From an uncultured Desulfovibrio sp. (GTDB taxonomy: Bacteria; Desulfobacterota; Desulfovibrionia; Desulfovibrionales; Desulfovibrionaceae), in assembly GCA_910587035.1 (NCBI GenBank), contig CAJUMQ010000012.1, forward strand, positions 1-64,000: a stretch of DNA of 64,000 nucleotides, in the 5' to 3' direction. The position numbers and the translations under genes were made by a program. This document shows, in pieces, positions 35,578 to 45,331 of this stretch (position 1 is the stretch's first letter; each line of letters opens with the position of its first letter). The notes below the pieces were generated by a model that saw only the letters and a program-made list of their open reading frames with translations, was not told the DNA's origin and did no database searches.

Positions 35578-36819
35578 ATGTGCGATGATTATGAAAGGCT
35601 GCGGGAGTATATTCTCGCACAGGGCGACAGGGTTGCGGACATTCAGGCAACCCTGGTGGCCCTGCCGGCCACCGGCCCGGAAAATGGCGGACAGGGTGAA
35701 TATGCGCGCGCCAGTATTCTTGAAAAATGGCTGGCTGAGGCTGGCTTAAGGAATATTATTCATGTTGATTCGCCGGATTCCAGGGTGGAATCCGGGGCAA
35801 GGCCGAATATCGTCGCCAGGATTCCCGGGCGTTCCGCGCGGATGCTCTGGCTATTTGCGCATATGGATGTGGTTCCTGCCGGCGATTATGACTGCTGGCA
35901 CTCGGATCCATGGCGGCTCAGACGAGATGGCGATATCATTTATGGCCGGGGCGTGGAAGACAACCAGCAGGCCATAGCCGGCATGATCATTCTTGCAGAG
36001 GGGCTTGCAAGATGCAGAATTGTGCCTGAATACGGGCTTGGCCTTGTTTTCATGTCCGATGAGGAATGCGGAAGCAGTCATGGCCTCCAGTATGTTCTGG
36101 AGAAAAGGCCGGATTTGTTTGGCAAGGATGATCTGTATCTTGTGCCAGACGGCGGCTCCCGTTCCGGCAGATTTGTGGAAGTGGCAGAAAAGGCGCAGTT
36201 ATGGGTAAAATTTACCGTTACCGGCAGCCAGTGCCATGCCTCCTCGCCCTTGTCTGGCATAAATGCCTTTTTGGCTGCCAGCAGGCTTGTAACGGCGCTG
36301 GACGGACTGCATGAGGTTTTTCCCCTGAGAAATGAGCTTTTCAAGCCGCCTTTTTCAACATTTGTGCCCACAAGACATGAAGATAACAATGTTTGCACAA
36401 ATATAATGCCCGGTAGGGATGTCTTCTATCTTGATTGCAGGATTCTGCCGGAAACAGCCATTGATGATGTCAAGAAGGCCATTGCCGGCATCTGCAGGGA
36501 TGTGGATGAACGCTGCCATGTCAAAACCGGCATTGAATATGTGCAGTTTCAGCAGGCATCATCAACACCTGTGCAGACCCCGGTGATGTCTGCGCTTGCG
36601 GCAGCCATAAAGGCTGTTTATTCCGAGCAGGCCGTACCTGTTGGCATAGGAGGCGCCACGGTGGCCGCCATGCTAAGGCAGAGGAATCTCCCGGCTGTGG
36701 TCTGGGCCCGCATCCTCAATACATGCCACCAGCCAGATGAAAAATCATCCCTGACCTATACCTGTTGCGATGCAGCCGTGTTTGCGCACATTCTTATGAA
36801 TCAGCACGCACATGCCTGA
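35578..36819 (+). CDS. M20 family metallohydrolase
   Basis: Zinc peptidase/deacylase of the M20 family (ArgE, DapE, carboxypeptidase or dipeptidase-like), 413 residues. Metal and catalytic motifs: LFAHMDVVPAGD (His and Asp), GRGVEDNQQAIAG (bridging Asp), FMSDEECGSSHG (catalytic Glu-Glu) and LDCRILPE, with the dimerisation domain between. The substrate is not predictable. Its stop overlaps the mnmG start by 8 bp, so translation is coupled. Confidence 0.88.
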   Translation: MCDDYERLREYILAQGDRVADIQATLVALPATGPENGGQGEYARASILEKWLAEAGLRNIIHVDSPDSRVESGARPNIVARIPGRSARMLWLFAHMDVVPAGDYDCWHSDPWRLRRDGDIIYGRGVEDNQQAIAGMIILAEGLARCRIVPEYGLGLVFMSDEECGSSHGLQYVLEKRPDLFGKDDLYLVPDGGSRSGRFVEVAEKAQLWVKFTVTGSQCHASSPLSGINAFLAASRLVTALDGLHEVFPLRNELFKPPFSTFVPTRHEDNNVCTNIMPGRDVFYLDCRILPETAIDDVKKAIAGICRDVDERCHVKTGIEYVQFQQASSTPVQTPVMSALAAAIKAVYSEQAVPVGIGGATVAAMLRQRNLPAVVWARILNTCHQPDEKSSLTYTCCDAAVFAHILMNQHAHA

Positions 36820-38668
36820 TGCCATTTTTGACTGTGTGATAGCTGGAGGCGGCCATGCAGGCTGTGAGGCTGCCATGGCGCTTGCCAGACTTGGCCTAAA
36901 AACCCTGCTGGTGAGCGGCAATCTTGATCGCTTGGGTTATCTGTCCTGCAATCCTGCCATTGGCGGGCTTGCCAAAGGGCACATGGTGCGGGAGATTGAT
37001 GCTCTGGGCGGACAGATGGGCAGATGGGCGGATGCGGCTGGCATCCAGTTTCGCACCTTGAATATGAGCAAGGGTCCGGCTGTGCGCGCAACCCGCGCGC
37101 AGATGGACAGGCCAGCCTATTTGCGCGCAGTCGCTGCCAGCCTGTTCCGGGCCGCAAACCTTTCCATATGGCAGGACAATGTGGTGGCAATCACCACCGC
37201 CCACGGCAATGTCACAGGCGTCAAAACCAGGCTTGGCAGAACTTTCGGCGCCAGGCATGTTCTGCTCACCACCGGCACATTTTTAAATGGCATTGTCCAT
37301 GTGGGGCAGACGCATATCCCGGCAGGCAGGATGGGGGATGAGCCATCCAGGGGACTTTCGGAATGCCTGCGGGATCTGGGCATCAGTCTTGGCCGGCTAA
37401 AAACAGGCACCACGCCCAGGCTGCTGCGGTCAAGCATCGATTTTTCCCGTCTTGAGGAGCAGTTTGGCGACAATCCGCTGCCGAGATTCAGTTTTTATGG
37501 TCCTCCTCCACCCCTGCCCCAGACCTCATGCCACATTACCTGGACCAATGCCAGGGCGCATGAGATAATCCGCTCCGGCTTTGATCGCTCCCCCCTTTTC
37601 ACTGGCATAATAGAGGGGGTGGGAGCCCGCTATTGCCCGTCAATTGAGGACAAGGTGGCGCGATTTCCCCAGCGTGAAAGGCATCAGATTTTTCTGGAGC
37701 CTGAGGGTTTGCACAGTGGCGAAGTCTATGCCAATGGCATCTCCACAAGCCTGCCTCTGGATGTGCAGCAGGGGATGGTGAATGCCATATCCGGCCTTGA
37801 AAATGCTGTAATAACCAGACCGGGCTATGCCATTGAATATGATTATGCGAACCCTGTGCAGCTTTGGCCAACCCTTGAAAGCAAAATGGTTGGCAATTTG
37901 TGGTTTGCGGGCCAGATCAATGGCACATCCGGCTATGAGGAGGCCGCAGCCCAGGGTTTGTGGGCGGCCCTGAACATGGCAGCCAGGGAAAAGGGGCGTG
38001 AGCCATTTTTGCCCACCAGATCCGAGGCATACATGGCTGTACTGGTGGATGATCTGGTGACATTGGGCACAAGCGAGCCATACAGGATGTTTACATCCAG
38101 GGCAGAACATCGTCTGCTTCTGCGGGAGGACAATGCCGATATGCGTCTTTGTCCGCTTGGACGTGAAATTGGCCTTGTGGATGATGGCCAGTGGCGTGTT
38201 TTTTGTGAAAGGCGAGATCGGGCAAGCCAGCTGGAGCAGGCTCTGCAAAAGGCAAAGGCGCCCGGTTGCGCCGGCAGTGGCCAGGTTAAAAGCCCAGCGG
38301 AAATATTGCGGCGCCCGGAGGCGACGCTGGCATCATTCCTCCGCTCGGGCTCCCAGTATTGCCCCGAAGTGGACGAAGTTGCCTCCGTCTGTGATCCCCT
38401 GATTTTGTCAATGGTTGAAACAGATATCAAATACGCGGGCTATATTGAAAGACAGGCTGCCCTGGCCAGACGCTCGGCAAAACTGGAGGCTGTGCCATTG
38501 CCCCCTGATATGGATTATGCGATTATTGCCGGGCTTTCCAATGAGGTTCGTGAAAAACTGTCCACAGTGCGTCCCGCGAGCCTTGGGCAGGCAGCCAGAA
38601 TCTCCGGTGTGACACCTGCAGCCATCGGCTGCCTGGAAGTGTGGCTGCACAAGATGGGAAGGGTTTGA
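36812..38668 (+). CDS. mnmG: tRNA uridine-5-carboxymethylaminomethyl synthase subunit MnmG
   Basis: FAD enzyme that with MnmE installs cmnm5 on wobble U34 of certain tRNAs. The 618 residues open with CVIAGGGHAGCEAAMALARLG (FAD-binding GXGXXG), then LSCNPAIGGLAKGHMVREID, GMVNAISGLENAVITRPGYA and the C-terminal helical domain. Length is normal. The partner MnmE is not in the window. Confidence 0.96.
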   Translation: MPDAIFDCVIAGGGHAGCEAAMALARLGLKTLLVSGNLDRLGYLSCNPAIGGLAKGHMVREIDALGGQMGRWADAAGIQFRTLNMSKGPAVRATRAQMDRPAYLRAVAASLFRAANLSIWQDNVVAITTAHGNVTGVKTRLGRTFGARHVLLTTGTFLNGIVHVGQTHIPAGRMGDEPSRGLSECLRDLGISLGRLKTGTTPRLLRSSIDFSRLEEQFGDNPLPRFSFYGPPPPLPQTSCHITWTNARAHEIIRSGFDRSPLFTGIIEGVGARYCPSIEDKVARFPQRERHQIFLEPEGLHSGEVYANGISTSLPLDVQQGMVNAISGLENAVITRPGYAIEYDYANPVQLWPTLESKMVGNLWFAGQINGTSGYEEAAAQGLWAALNMAAREKGREPFLPTRSEAYMAVLVDDLVTLGTSEPYRMFTSRAEHRLLLREDNADMRLCPLGREIGLVDDGQWRVFCERRDRASQLEQALQKAKAPGCAGSGQVKSPAEILRRPEATLASFLRSGSQYCPEVDEVASVCDPLILSMVETDIKYAGYIERQAALARRSAKLEAVPLPPDMDYAIIAGLSNEVREKLSTVRPASLGQAARISGVTPAAIGCLEVWLHKMGRV

Positions 38669-38750
38669 AAGTATGCCGGCAAGGGTCTAAACCTGATATG
38701 CCGGTCGTGAACGATGCGGATAGGGGCTTATTTAAACCGGGGCTTTTCAG

Positions 38751-39692
38751 ATGGGCGAATATGAAAATTACATCCTTTCTGCCATTTTTTTCATTCTGAT
38801 GTGTCTGATTTTTTATTTATGGAAAAGAGGGAGCAGAAAGAAGAGCCTTAATAGCAGGCAACAGTTCATCATCGAAACGCTGGAGCTGGCCCGTTCGCAA
38901 TTTGAGATATTCAACTTGAAAATTTTCGGAGATGGCAGCCCCAAAAATGGGCTTTCGGCCACATTGCAGGAAATTGACTCCGCTGGGCTGCATATGGAGG
39001 CCGGGGGCTATGTGCCGGAAAGCTGCGGAGGCGGGAACACGGAGGTCTTTTTTCGCGCCAAAAGAGTGGAGGGGCCGGTTTTCTACGCATTCAGCTCCAG
39101 GATAAAAAAAGTCAGCAAGGCCGATTATGAGGATTCTCTTCTGCTGCTGGAAATTCCGGATTCCATGCGTGTTGAAAAAAAACGCCATTTTATCCGTGTG
39201 CAGCCACACAAGGATGATGTGCGTGTCATTGGCGTCTGGCAGTTGAAGCCGGGCAGCAAACTGCCCAGGGCCACTGCCGAGCTTGGGGCGCCACTCACCC
39301 ACTACAAGCCCGGCATGACGGACGAACCAGTGCAGGTTGAGAATATTTCTGCATCCGGTTTGGCGCTCCGGGTCGCCAAAGACAATGCGGAAGCGGAGGC
39401 TGCCTGTTTTCAGCGCGGCGAGCATCTGCTTTGTCTGGTGATATATGTTCCAGATGAAAATGATGGTAAGCAGATAGCATTCTGGTGTACCGGCGAGATA
39501 ATGAACACAAGGATGACCGAGGGAGCCAATCCCTGTCTGGTTATTGGACTTGAATTTACCAACTGGGCAATTCTGGAACAGGGCTCAAGCGACATCCACT
39601 GGGCGCACAGCTCGCCATCGCGAGGCATCAAGCCAATCATGCAATGGGTTGAGCAAATTGACAGCAAACAGGCCAGAAAGCCTGGCCTGTGA
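38751..39692 (+). CDS. Membrane-anchored PilZ-domain protein
   Basis: 313 residues. One N-terminal membrane helix (about 7-24, ILSAIFFILMCLIFYLW) is followed by a YcgR-like N domain and a C-terminal PilZ domain with the c-di-GMP motif RXXXR (KRHFIRVQP, Arg145 and Arg149) and NXSXXG (ENISASGLAL, Asn198, Ser200, Gly203). It should bind cyclic di-GMP and act on a membrane-linked process. No c-di-GMP synthase gene is adjacent. The ATG at 38751 is the only fitting start; 82 bp separate it from mnmG. Confidence 0.78.
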   Translation: MGEYENYILSAIFFILMCLIFYLWKRGSRKKSLNSRQQFIIETLELARSQFEIFNLKIFGDGSPKNGLSATLQEIDSAGLHMEAGGYVPESCGGGNTEVFFRAKRVEGPVFYAFSSRIKKVSKADYEDSLLLLEIPDSMRVEKKRHFIRVQPHKDDVRVIGVWQLKPGSKLPRATAELGAPLTHYKPGMTDEPVQVENISASGLALRVAKDNAEAEAACFQRGEHLLCLVIYVPDENDGKQIAFWCTGEIMNTRMTEGANPCLVIGLEFTNWAILEQGSSDIHWAHSSPSRGIKPIMQWVEQIDSKQARKPGL

Positions 39693-39798
39693 AAATGATC
39701 TGGCCCATGTCTATAAAAATTGGCAGAATCCCGATGGCTTTTTTATAATTGTGGTTTGTGTCTGGGCATTGATAAATTTTTAGTTGATGGAGGCAGTT

Positions 39799-40656
39799 TT
39801 GGATCAGGATGCTGAAGGGCACAGTACATTCTGGGGGCGGTTGAGCCGGTTTTTCGGACACGATGATGAATCGCTGGAGAAGGCGATAATTGAGGCCAGG
39901 GCTGAAGGGGAGGTTGAACCCGATGAGGAATCCATGCTCCTGGGGATCCTGCGCTTCAATGATCTTCAGGTTCAGGATACGATGATACCCCGTCTGGATA
40001 TCGATTGTGTGCCGGAGGATATGCCATTGCCGGACGTTGCCAGGGTCATAGTTGAGTCCGGCCATTCGCGCATCCCAGTTTATCGCGATACCAGGGATAA
40101 CATGATTGGCATACTTCATGCCAAGGATCTCCTGCGCTGCATAATTGAAAACGATGACCCACCGCCGCCTGTAAGCGCTGTAATGCGAGAGCCTTTCTTT
40201 GTGCCGGAAACCAAGCCCATCAGAACATTGCTGCAGGAGTTTCGCGCGCGGAAGCTGCATATTGCCATAGCCCTTGATGAATATGGGGGCACATCCGGAC
40301 TGATAACAATAGAGGATGTTCTGGAGGAAATCGTGGGAGATATTGAGGATGAGCATGACACTCCCCGCGAGGACGACATCCGGGCCCTCAACGGGAATGT
40401 CTATGAACTCACCGGCAGGGCATTCCTTGAGGATCTGCAGGAAATTGGCGTCAATATCGAATCCGACGAGGTGGACACCATTGGCGGCTATCTGTGCATG
40501 GAAGCGGGACATGTGCCGGGCTGCGGCGAATCCTATACCATTAATGGCTGGACATTTACCGTCATAGACGCGGATATGAAGCTTATACGCCTTTTGCGCA
40601 TGGAACCGGCCAAACAGGCCGGAGAAATTGCGGACGAAAATCCTGTTGAGCCGTAA
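39799..40656 (+). CDS. CBS-domain CorC/HlyC-like protein
   Basis: 285 residues: two CBS domains (QDTMIPRLDIDCV, then VSAVMREPFFVPE) and a C-terminal CorC/HlyC transporter-associated domain (DTIGGYLCMEAGHV). It lacks the N-terminal DUF21 membrane domain, like CorC/YbeX. Start: TTG at 39799 has GGAGG with five bases spacing and gives MDQDAEGHSTFWGRLSRFF. An ATG at 39787 in the same frame has no ribosome binding site. It overlaps the following lnt gene, the classical ybeX-lnt arrangement. Confidence 0.9.
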   Translation: MDQDAEGHSTFWGRLSRFFGHDDESLEKAIIEARAEGEVEPDEESMLLGILRFNDLQVQDTMIPRLDIDCVPEDMPLPDVARVIVESGHSRIPVYRDTRDNMIGILHAKDLLRCIIENDDPPPPVSAVMREPFFVPETKPIRTLLQEFRARKLHIAIALDEYGGTSGLITIEDVLEEIVGDIEDEHDTPREDDIRALNGNVYELTGRAFLEDLQEIGVNIESDEVDTIGGYLCMEAGHVPGCGESYTINGWTFTVIDADMKLIRLLRMEPAKQAGEIADENPVEP

Positions 40657-42238
40657 AACAGCAAAAGGCATTTTTCAGCCTTCCCTCTTCTGCGCATGCC
40701 TCATGGTGGCTCTTGGCATCTGGCTTGGCTTTCCCAATGCCATTGCCGTTATGCCGCCATTTGTTCTGCTATGGCCGCTGGGGCTTGTGCTGACAGGACA
40801 GCTGGCGGTATCCATGCGGTCCGCCCTGTTTCATGGATGGCTTGCAACAATGGCTGGCATGTTCTGCGCCCTCTACTGGCTTTGCTACCCTGTGCATGAT
40901 GTGGGTGGCTTGCCCTGGCCGGCCGCATGTTTATGCGCTCTTGCCATATGCGCCTGCATGGCCATCCAGGGCGGAATTTTCTGTGTTCTTGCCTGGATTG
41001 CCAGGGATTATTCCATATGGCGCAGAGCTCTTTTTCTGGCGCTTTGCTGGTATCTTCTGGAGTACGGCTTTGCGCTTGCGGCCGGATTTCCATGGCTGCC
41101 ACTCTCTGCTGCCCTGGCGGTCTGGCCGGTGCTCATCCAGGCTGCCGATATAACCGGCGCCTACTTTTTAAGCGCAATCTGGATTGCCGGGATTTTGCTC
41201 TGCACCGGACAGCCGCCAGCGCCGTCTGCCAGGCAGGTGGATTTTAGCCACCTTGTCTGCGGGCTGGCTGTTTTCGCCCTCATTTCATTGTATGGAGTGT
41301 GGCGTCTTGAGCGGGTACCGGTTGATGACTGGCCAGAGGGCCCAGACAGCATGGGGGCAGTTTTTATTGAGGGCAATGTTGAACAAAATCAGAAATGGCT
41401 GCCGGAATTCCAGAAATCGACACTTGATCTGTATATTCGCCTGACAAATGCCGGAGTGGATGCCGCAAGAATCGAGGGCATGGACCAGCCCCTGATCATC
41501 TGGCCTGAAACCGCCATGCCATTTTTTTTTGAAACCAGACCATCTCTTGCGCAAAAGGTGCGCCAGCTTGCAAGAGATATGGGCTGCCCTCTTCTTTTTG
41601 GAGCGCCAGGCGTGGAGAGGCTCCCGGATTTGCCCGAGGGAGCCGTGTTCAACAGGGCATTTCTGCTTGCCCCGGATGGCTATACCCTTGGCCATTATGA
41701 CAAGGAGCATCTTGTGCCATTTGGGGAATATCTGCCATCATGGCTTGACTTGCCATTTCTTTCGGCATTGGTGCAGGGGGTTGGCATCTATCAGGAGGGG
41801 AGCGCCACAGCACCATTGCGCTATGATGGCATGGCGCTGGGAATGCTGATCTGCTATGAGGGCATTTTCCCCTGGCTGGCCCAGAAAAGGGTTGAGGCCG
41901 GGGCAAATATCCTTGTGGATATAAGCAATGATGGCTGGTTTCGCAACAGTCCTGCAGCCAGACAGCATCTGTATCTTACCATTCCCAGATGTGTGGAGCA
42001 GAACAGATGGCTGCTTAGAAGCACCAATACCGGCATCTCTGCTGTTTGCGATACAAGGGGCAGGGTGGTTATGGCCGGACCGCAATTCCAGGCCGGTTTT
42101 TTGCTGGCCCGTGGCGCACTGTTGAATGAAAAATCATTTTATCATAAAATTTCCCACTGGATGCCTTTTTGCGCGCTGACAGTGGCCTTGTGTCTGTTTA
42201 TCTGGCGCGGCAAGAAACAATTTTTGAGGATGCCATAA
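40628..42238 (+). CDS. lnt: Apolipoprotein N-acyltransferase
   Basis: Adds the third acyl chain to lipoproteins in the inner membrane. The 536 residues hold an N-terminal bundle of about 7-8 membrane segments, then a nitrilase-like periplasmic domain with the Glu-Lys-Cys triad: Glu in IIWPETAMPFF, Lys in GHYDKEHLVPFGEY and Cys in LICYEGIFPWL. The start is probably TTG at 40628 (GGAGAAA just upstream), overlapping the CBS-protein gene by 29 bp. Its presence shows a Gram-negative cell. Confidence 0.93.
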   Translation: MRTKILLSRKTAKGIFQPSLFCACLMVALGIWLGFPNAIAVMPPFVLLWPLGLVLTGQLAVSMRSALFHGWLATMAGMFCALYWLCYPVHDVGGLPWPAACLCALAICACMAIQGGIFCVLAWIARDYSIWRRALFLALCWYLLEYGFALAAGFPWLPLSAALAVWPVLIQAADITGAYFLSAIWIAGILLCTGQPPAPSARQVDFSHLVCGLAVFALISLYGVWRLERVPVDDWPEGPDSMGAVFIEGNVEQNQKWLPEFQKSTLDLYIRLTNAGVDAARIEGMDQPLIIWPETAMPFFFETRPSLAQKVRQLARDMGCPLLFGAPGVERLPDLPEGAVFNRAFLLAPDGYTLGHYDKEHLVPFGEYLPSWLDLPFLSALVQGVGIYQEGSATAPLRYDGMALGMLICYEGIFPWLAQKRVEAGANILVDISNDGWFRNSPAARQHLYLTIPRCVEQNRWLLRSTNTGISAVCDTRGRVVMAGPQFQAGFLLARGALLNEKSFYHKISHWMPFCALTVALCLFIWRGKKQFLRMP

Positions 42239-42240
42239 AA

Positions 42241-43390
42241 ATGAGCGCAACCTACCATCTTACAGATCTCCGGGCAGCCTCCGCTCCCTTGAATCAGAAA
42301 TTTGAAAATTTATGGGGGAGGCTTTGACCCGGCAGCCACATCTGCCAGACTCAAGGGTATTGAAGCCCAGATCTCAAGCCCGGATGTCTGGAGCGACCAG
42401 GATAAAATGAAGCCGCTCCAGCAGGAAAAAAGGCGGCTGGAAGCGGAGGCCGAGCGCTTTGCAAAGCTGGAAAAATGCCATAATGACATGAATGAATGGC
42501 TAAATCTGGCAGAAGAAAATGAGGATGCCGAGGGTGATGACATGGCGGAAGCCCTGGAGGCTCTTGCCCTTGCGCAAAAGGAGCTTGCCGATCTTCTTGA
42601 GGAGACAGAGCTTGTGATGCTGCTGTCAGCGGAGGAGGATGGCAAGGATGCCATTCTGGAAATACATCCGGGCCAGGGAGGAACCGAATCCATGGACTGG
42701 GCCGAGATGCTGTTGCGCCAGTATAGCCGCTGGGCAGCCAGGCACAAGTTCACCATGGAAGAACTGGATTATCTGCCAGGCAATGAGGCTGGCATAAAGA
42801 GTGTGACAATGCGCGTCTCCGGCCCATATGCCTTTGGTTTTCTCAAGAGTGAGCGGGGCATACACCGCCTCATAAGAATTTCGCCATTTGACGCTTCCGG
42901 CAGAAGGCATACATCCTTTGCATCTGTGGATATTGTGCCGGATATAGGCAATGATATTGAACTTGACATCAAGGAATCCGATTTAAGGGTGGACAGCTTC
43001 AGGTCCAGCGGACCAGGGGGACAGAGTGTTAACACCACCACATCCGCCGTGCGTGTAACACATTTGCCCACAGGCATATCGGCGCAATGCCAGAATGAAA
43101 AATCCTGGCATCACAACAGGGAGACGGCCATGCGTGTTCTGCGGGCCAGGCTGTATAATCTTGAGCTCCAGAAGCGCGAGGCGGAAAGACAGGCGCAATA
43201 TGCCGGCAAGGATGCCATTGGTTTTGGCAGCCAAATTCGCACCTATACGCTGCAGCCATACAGGCTGGTGAAGGATCATCGCACAGGCACCGAAATTGGT
43301 GATGTTGAAGCTGTGCTGGATGGTCAGATAGATCAATTTCAACACGATTATCTACTCTATCGTCATGAGCAAGAACGAAGGGCAAAATAG
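42241..43390 (+). CDS. prfB: Peptide chain release factor 2 with programmed +1 frameshift
   Basis: Reads join(42241..42324, 42326..43390). The zero frame MSATYHLTDLRAASAP-LNQKFENLWGRL reaches UGA at 42325; skipping the U at 42325 continues DPAATSARLKGIEAQ. The shift signal is GGGGGAGG followed by CTT TGA C, matching the classical RF2 autoregulatory site. Domain motifs: SPF (RISPFDASGRRH) and GGQ (SSGPGGQSVNTT). About 382 residues in total, a little longer than E. coli RF2. It follows lnt after two bases. Confidence 0.95.
42310..42328 (+). promoter_or_regulatory. prfB: prfB programmed +1 frameshift site
   Basis: TTATGGGGGAGGCTTTGAC. The Shine-Dalgarno-like GGGGGAGG lies directly before the slippery CTT, followed by the in-frame UGA and a C, as in E. 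coli. Low RF2 slows termination at UGA and favours the shift, so the gene autoregulates. Confidence 0.95.
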
Positions 43391-44207
43391 TTTGGCAAGG
43401 GAATTTGCCGTGATGCCGCAGGCCTTGCAATCGGCGATGGATGCTTCAAGCAGCCATACGGTTGTTCTGGCCAGAATAGTCCGCGGCATGAGCAGCGAAA
43501 GCTGGCAGGAAGCCAGCGCCATCTATGATCTCGATCAATGGCAGGTTTTTCCCGTGCCACTGGATGGTGTCCAGGATGTGGAAGCTCTTGCCTCCCCAAC
43601 CGGGGATGCTCCGGCAATTTCTCCTTTTCGGGAAGTCAGGGGCGCGCTGACCCGCAACATGTTTTTAAACCTGCTCAAACGCGAGCTGATACGGCTTGCG
43701 CGCAATGGCGGCTGCATGAGTCTTGTATGCGCCGGCATTGCCGAGAGACGCAGGCTGTCAACCGCCCTTGGCGAAGGCACTGTGGCGCGCCTTGAGGGGA
43801 TTATGGGTTCCATCCTGCTTTCCCAGCTTGAGGGCTGCGACAGTCTTGGCATGCTGCGTCAGGGCCAATTTGTGTGTTCTCTGCCTGGCCTGGGCCAGCT
43901 GGCCGCCAGGAGCTTTGCGGAAAAAGCCCAAAAGGCCTTTATAGGCGCAGCATCGCCCTTTTTCCCCACCGGTGGAATAAGCGCCGGTTCCGGAGCCACC
44001 TGCGCCCTTGGCATAGTCAATATCATGCAGGGTGACAGCGGCAGCGCCCGCGAGCTTCTCAATCGCGCAAAAACGGTTCTCGAAGTCGCCCTGAGCAAGG
44101 AAGAAGGGCATATTCATCAGGAAACATCCATTGCGCCCCTGGAAAACACAACCCTTGTGCAATCCAGCGAAAAACGTTTTCTCTTTTTCGGGGGAGATCC
44201 ATCATGA
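43365..44207 (+). CDS. Degenerate GGDEF-like protein
   Basis: 280 residues starting inside the prfB end (26-bp overlap). Residues about 90-245 follow the GGDEF-domain pattern (RNMFLNLLKRELIRLARNGG at the start), but the catalytic GGDEF loop reads RQGQF (about 165-169) and the acidic metal residues are gone, so it cannot make c-di-GMP in the usual way. The N-terminal 90 residues are unrecognised. Its stop overlaps the FlhG-like ATPase gene by 4 bp, which suggests the two proteins work together in flagellar or polar organisation. Confidence 0.6.
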   Translation: MSKNEGQNSLAREFAVMPQALQSAMDASSSHTVVLARIVRGMSSESWQEASAIYDLDQWQVFPVPLDGVQDVEALASPTGDAPAISPFREVRGALTRNMFLNLLKRELIRLARNGGCMSLVCAGIAERRRLSTALGEGTVARLEGIMGSILLSQLEGCDSLGMLRQGQFVCSLPGLGQLAARSFAEKAQKAFIGAASPFFPTGGISAGSGATCALGIVNIMQGDSGSARELLNRAKTVLEVALSKEEGHIHQETSIAPLENTTLVQSSEKRFLFFGGDPS

Positions 44208-45016
44208 ACTCGACCATGAGCGTTGCCGTAATGAGCGGCAAAGGCGGCGTGGGCAAAACAAACCTTACACTCAATCTGGCCTTTGCCCTGTTTCAAAAAA
44301 GTTTCAAGTCCCTGCTCATAGATTGTGACATGGGGCTGGCAAATCTGGATGTGCTGCTCGGCATAACCCCTGAAGGCAACCTTCAGGATGTGCTGCTCGG
44401 TGAGGCCAAAATTGAATCCGTTCTTCACGCCATTGAAGAAGGGGGTCTGGATGTATTGCCGGCCGCATCTGGAGTTCCGGAATTGAATGATCTCAACCCG
44501 GACAGGCGGGAGCTGCTGCTCAACCGCCTCTCCCCGCTGCTGAACAAGTATGATTTTGTCTTTATGGATATTGGGGCCGGCATATCCGATACTGTGCAGA
44601 CATTTTCGTCCATGGCTGCCATGCGGCTTGTTGTCATTACGCCGGAACCTACGTCCCTCACAGACAGCTACGCGCTGATAAAGGTACTCAACAGGCGCTT
44701 TGGGCTCACTGATTTCAGAATCGTGGTCAATGAGGCAACTTCGTCAAAAGAAGCTCAGGGCGCCTACGACAAGCTGGCCGGAGCCTGCCGCCATTTTCTC
44801 AAGGTCGATCTTCAGTTGCTGGGCCATGTGCGCATGGATAAAAAAATTCCAGAGGCTGTGTGTAAACAGAAACCGCTTATGACCTATGCGCCTGGTTCTC
44901 CAGCTGCCCAGGATATACAGGCTCTTGCCCAGAGATTGCAGAATGTGCGTCTTAATATGCTGGACTGGCTCAATGAGCACGATATTCTCAATGTTTTGCC
45001 CAACAGGGAGGAATAA
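44204..45016 (+). CDS. MinD/ParA-family ATPase of FlhG (YlxH) type
   Basis: 270 residues. Deviant Walker A SGKGGVGKTNLTLNLAFAL, switch I CDMGLANLDVLLG and the ParA-type Walker B VFMDIGAGIS. The FlhG/YlxH subgroup limits flagellar number and place. The usual partner FlhF is not adjacent; instead the gene follows a degenerate GGDEF protein with a 4-bp overlap (ATGA). Start MNSTMSVAVM at 44204. No MinC/E gene is near, which argues against MinD. Confidence 0.85.
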   Translation: MNSTMSVAVMSGKGGVGKTNLTLNLAFALFQKSFKSLLIDCDMGLANLDVLLGITPEGNLQDVLLGEAKIESVLHAIEEGGLDVLPAASGVPELNDLNPDRRELLLNRLSPLLNKYDFVFMDIGAGISDTVQTFSSMAAMRLVVITPEPTSLTDSYALIKVLNRRFGLTDFRIVVNEATSSKEAQGAYDKLAGACRHFLKVDLQLLGHVRMDKKIPEAVCKQKPLMTYAPGSPAAQDIQALAQRLQNVRLNMLDWLNEHDILNVLPNREE

Positions 45017-45331
45017 AGCACCATATTTTCAGACTGAGCCGATTTGAACAATTACCATTTGCAATCAATGCAAGCCAGCGGCCATGCCCCCTGCACGAGC
45101 ATGGAAAGGATGCGTCCAGGACATATGTGGACGTGAAACGGATTTTTCTGGCCACAGTTGTGGCTATGCATGCAGATACGCCCATGATATTAACTCAAGG
45201 CCGGTATGCCTGGGCCACTGGCCGCAATTTCATGCGTGTATTGCAGTAATTACCGGAATTGGTAATCGGATTTCCCTTTTTAAATGTCAAACCAATTCCT
45301 CCATAAGCCGGACACTATTTCTGGAGGTAAT
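45017..45331. other. Intergenic region upstream of HU gene
   Basis: 315 bp without a convincing gene. Small inverted repeats: CGTCCA/TGGACG (about 45110-45135), GCCACA-GT-TGTGGC (about 45152-45165) and ATTACC-GGAATT-GGTAAT (45249-45266), the last about 65 bp before the HU start and a possible operator or leader. No clear terminator for the ATPase gene was seen. Confidence 0.5.

Noticed and set aside
39637..40671. 344-residue open frame on the minus strand opposite the CBS protein gene
   Set aside because: Lies antisense to a well-supported gene and has no recognisable domain; its length reflects the codon pattern of the opposite strand. The same applies to long antisense frames at 5665-6582, 6901-7821, 13742-14614, 15296-16165 and 27379-28236.
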